Positions 61,493 through 64,000 of a stretch of DNA of 64,000 nucleotides are shown here, piece by piece. The notes under the pieces were generated by a model. The model saw only the letters and a program-made list of their open reading frames with translations. It was not told the DNA's origin and did not search any database. The translations under genes were made by a program, and so were the position numbers. The DNA lies in contig CP136064.1 of NCBI GenBank assembly GCA_032622095.1, positions 128,079,605 through 128,143,604 of the forward strand, read 5' to 3'. The DNA is from Siphonodentalium dalli. Taxonomy: Eukaryota; Mollusca; Scaphopoda; Gadilida; Siphonodentaliidae. The stretch's first letter is position 1; each line of letters begins with the position of its first letter.

Positions 61493-63778
61493 GAAATTGT
61501 TGACGAATCACACTCGCACAGATACACGCACGACGGATACCAAGCCATGACAATAGCTCAAACTCTACAAAGTAAAGTTGAGCTAAAAATGTTATATTTA
61601 ATTAAGAAAAGACACACACCGGCAGCGTTCAGACATCGCGTTGCGAGGGGACTGCACTCTGTTTTGCCGCAGCTTGCGATTTTCGCTGGCGTCATGCCCA
61701 GCTTGTTGACCATTGAACACGGGGGAGTAGAGTCTGAGCTGCATATAGACCCCTCCCATATGTGGATTTTGTGTGTGATTATGATATATGTGTAGAACTG
61801 TATCAGTGCTTCATTTGCCGGTTGTTTGCCATCTGGCTATTGGGGCTTTCTAGAGTTGTCGGTCATTGAATCCAAGATGGCCGCCGAAACTGAATATCTG
61901 ACTTGGTAAATTTTAATCAGCAAGTAATCAGGAAGATTGTGAGGTTATAGCTATTAAGTCGTGCGATATGTCATTATATTACTAATTGAATACACCATAT
62001 TTATTGGTATGAATAAATTTCATATATTCAAAATGGCCGCCAAAATGGTTACCGGAAGTGTACAATGACGCTTTTTCAGTAATATTTTCTAGATCACTTT
62101 TTGTTGTTTGAAACTGGTTAAGAATTGTTACTTTGTTTTGCATTGTTTATATTTTCTGGTCATTGGGGCAATGAAATAAGACATTCTTGGTGTCCCTTAC
62201 GATCCGTCAATAATTTGATTTTTACAGAACGCCAAAATAGCCGCCAAAATATGGAAAATTGTGAAGATTTCCCCGGTGTACCCTGCAAATCGCTTTGTTG
62301 TGGTTGATGAATAACATTGGCTATTCTACATTACCAACATGTCTGTTGCACATTGGTTAATTGTTAGTATTGTAACTACTGGCATTGCCATAAATATTGG
62401 ATTTTACTCTCACAAACTTGACAATCGGCAAAAATTCACTTTCATGTTTGGACTATTAAAATGTAACTAACTTTGGTATGAAATGTGTTTATTGTTTTGA
62501 ACTATTTTAAATGTGTCAAACCAAATTACTCAAGATGGCTTCCAAAATGTCAACCAACTTGGGTAAAATGTTCATTTTTCACATATATCCGGAACATAAT
62601 ATTATTCTCTGCTGTTCCGAAAAGTTAGCAAACTGTGACTCACTTGGTTACTATACATGTTAGGTCATCAACTGACAACTAAATATTCTACCTGATTGTC
62701 TCAGTTCCTTATGATGGTGACGACCCCCCCCCCCTACCTCCGGAATCCGGCTTAAAACTTACCCCGGCATCCGGAATACTCCATAAAAGAGAGACGGCAT
62801 CCGGCATACACTTTCTTCTCAAATGATACGAGGAATTAAATCGTGCGTGTTAAAACGCAACATGTGGTGCCTAGCTATATTTACCATTTCTAACCGATTC
62901 TATTCAATCAATGTAACTTTTCCACTATTCTAGTGTGGTGCACTCGGCGTTATACAAACTAACGTAGATTATCAACGTTTTAACCCGTCAAGCAGATGCC
63001 AGGTGGAAGTCAATTCTATCGGGGAATATAGCAAACCACAGGTCATCATTACGATATATTTGAACACTAATATTATTAGTCACCCTCCCTCATATGGGGC
63101 ATGACAAATTCATTTTAAAATTGCAATATGGAATTTGGCTGAAAACCTCTCTTGGGATTATGGCCATATTTTGAAAGGAAATTGGCAGACTCGAAACTGA
63201 GATGAACCACAATATGTGGCTATTTTGGCCCATTTGGATCAAAATGGATCAACTTGATACAAGAGCTATGGAGGCCATGGTGGCAGCCAGGTAGTTACTG
63301 TATGGTCATAGGTGGTGTGAATAGGAATACAAGGAGTTATTTTATGGTCACGAATGATGTTAATAGATATACAAGGGGTGGTCATGATTGGGGTGTCCAT
63401 TGTGAGATGCATGAGATACACGTAGTTGCTGGATGGTCATGTGTGAGGTGAAGATGTGGTGTGACTGTATGCATGGTTGCATGGTTATGTGTGGATGCAC
63501 GGGTATACACGATGTGACTGTACATGGTCATCTATATGTTGTTTATGTATATATGTAGTGATGGCAAACAACCGGCAAATTGAGGGACTGATATAGTTAT
63601 ACAAGGATATCATAACCACACAAAAAAATCCGCAAATGGTGGAGGGGGGCTATATATGCAGCTAAATCGCACCCAATCAACTATAGCCAATTCCCAAAAC
63701 TGCTGCTTCAGAACAAGTTAGTGTTTTTTTTTTGGATTTGCAATAAAACGAGAGATATATAATAAGAGAACGATCACA

Positions 63779-63784
63779 TTTATT
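63779..63784 (-). terminator. Poly(A) signal, nanos copy 9
   Basis: AATAAA at the standard distance from the stop codon at 63994-63996. Confidence 0.7.
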
Positions 63785-63993
63785 ACTGAAAATATAAACA
63801 TCATTCATTCATATAACATTGACATAATATATAACATTGGTTCCATGCAAGGAATCAGTTCAATCACATGTAGTAAGCACTATACATATATGCTCACTGG
63901 CAAGCACGGGAACGGATTTGCACTATATTGAATACATTTTTGGTGTACGGTTGAGACGTACAAGTATGAGTCACTTCAGTCTCAGTAATAGAA

Positions 63994-64000
63994 TCACATG
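63994..64000 (-). CDS. nanos: nanos copy 9, last codons only (cut by window edge)
   Basis: Only the TGA stop (63994-63996), the final ATG codon (63997-63999) and one further base are in the window. The preceding 3'UTR matches the other copies, so a ninth gene continues to the right. Whether it is intact cannot be seen. Confidence 0.8.

Larger units (their letters stand above)
2525..64000. repeat. Head-to-tail tandem array of nanos-bearing units (U1-U9)
   Basis: The start AACAAGCCCAAGGGC recurs at 2525, 9979, 17429, 24860, 34794, 42238, 47570, 52904 and 58229, always in the same orientation. Spacings are 7454, 7450, 7431, 9934, 7444, 5332, 5334 and 5325 bp. Units differ by scattered substitutions and small indels plus two kinds of large rearrangement, so they are distinct copies rather than one sequence pasted repeatedly. 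The array is cut by a gap on the left and by the window edge on the right. Confidence 0.97.
58229..64000. repeat. Array unit U9 (partial, cut by window edge)
   Basis: It has no 2113-bp deletion, so the full-length form lies on both sides of the short units. It shares GATTTAATTTTGAAATCCATG with U6-U8 and carries several private changes (a doubled CCAGCCTG at about 59961, CCATGTGTTGCC at about 60070). It therefore seems older or less homogenised. Confidence 0.95.

Noticed and set aside
2525-64000. CRISPR array or bacterial operon as explanation of the repeats
   Set aside because: The units are 5-10 kb, with no short palindromic repeats and unique spacers. The gene is a metazoan Nanos with eukaryotic promoter and poly(A) signals.
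2525-64000. Array as a pure assembly duplication artefact
   Set aside because: Units differ by SNPs, indels, a deletion with a precise junction, an internal duplication and distinct protein variants. Local mis-ordering of units remains possible.
1-64000. tRNA, rRNA or tRNA-derived SINE
   Set aside because: I found no cloverleaf, no A/B box pair at the right spacing and no rRNA-like sequence by eye. A dedicated scan was not possible.

Overview
This is eukaryotic, almost certainly metazoan, DNA: AT-rich non-coding sequence with microsatellites, MITE-like elements and degenerate interspersed repeats, and no operons or bacterial features. The one clear gene family is nanos, the germ-line translational repressor, recognised by a perfect double CCHC zinc finger. 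The repeat style suggests a marine invertebrate, and an echinoderm such as a sea urchin is my best guess. That guess is inference, not something the sequence proves.

Layout. Bases 1-2424 are a unique flank without a recognisable gene. It holds a 113-bp tandem duplication, a Helitron-like 3' end, a 214-bp TTAA-flanked palindromic MITE (piggyBac-like) and a 34-bp x 3 minisatellite. Bases 2425-2524 are a 100-N assembly gap. From 2525 to the right edge the window is one head-to-tail tandem array: eight complete units (U1-U8) and a truncated ninth (U9). Starts are 2525, 9979, 17429, 24860, 34794, 42238, 47570, 52904 and 58229. U1, U2, U3 and U5 are about 7.44 kb. U4 is 9.93 kb because a 2477-bp segment is tandemly duplicated inside it. 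U6, U7 and U8 are about 5.33 kb because they share a 2113-bp deletion. U9 is full length as far as it goes.

Each unit carries one intronless nanos gene on the minus strand, with a TATA/initiator core promoter, an 84-nt leader (78 nt in copy 8), a 193-194 aa reading frame and an AATAAA signal 215 nt past the stop. Seven copies are intact (1-4 and 6-8), copy 5 is frameshifted ahead of the zinc finger, and copy 9 is cut by the window edge after its last codon. The rest of each unit is non-coding: microsatellite and purine/pyrimidine tracts, a ~160-bp subrepeat array (about ten monomers), diverged duplicated blocks, an inverted repeat pair and many same-orientation YY1-like motifs.

The copies fall into two protein subtypes: A (copies 1-4, 193 aa) and B (copies 5-8, 194 aa, one extra Ile). 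Individual units are mosaics of markers, as expected for unequal crossing-over and gene conversion. The main biological point is local amplification of a normally low-copy germ-cell determinant, promoter included.
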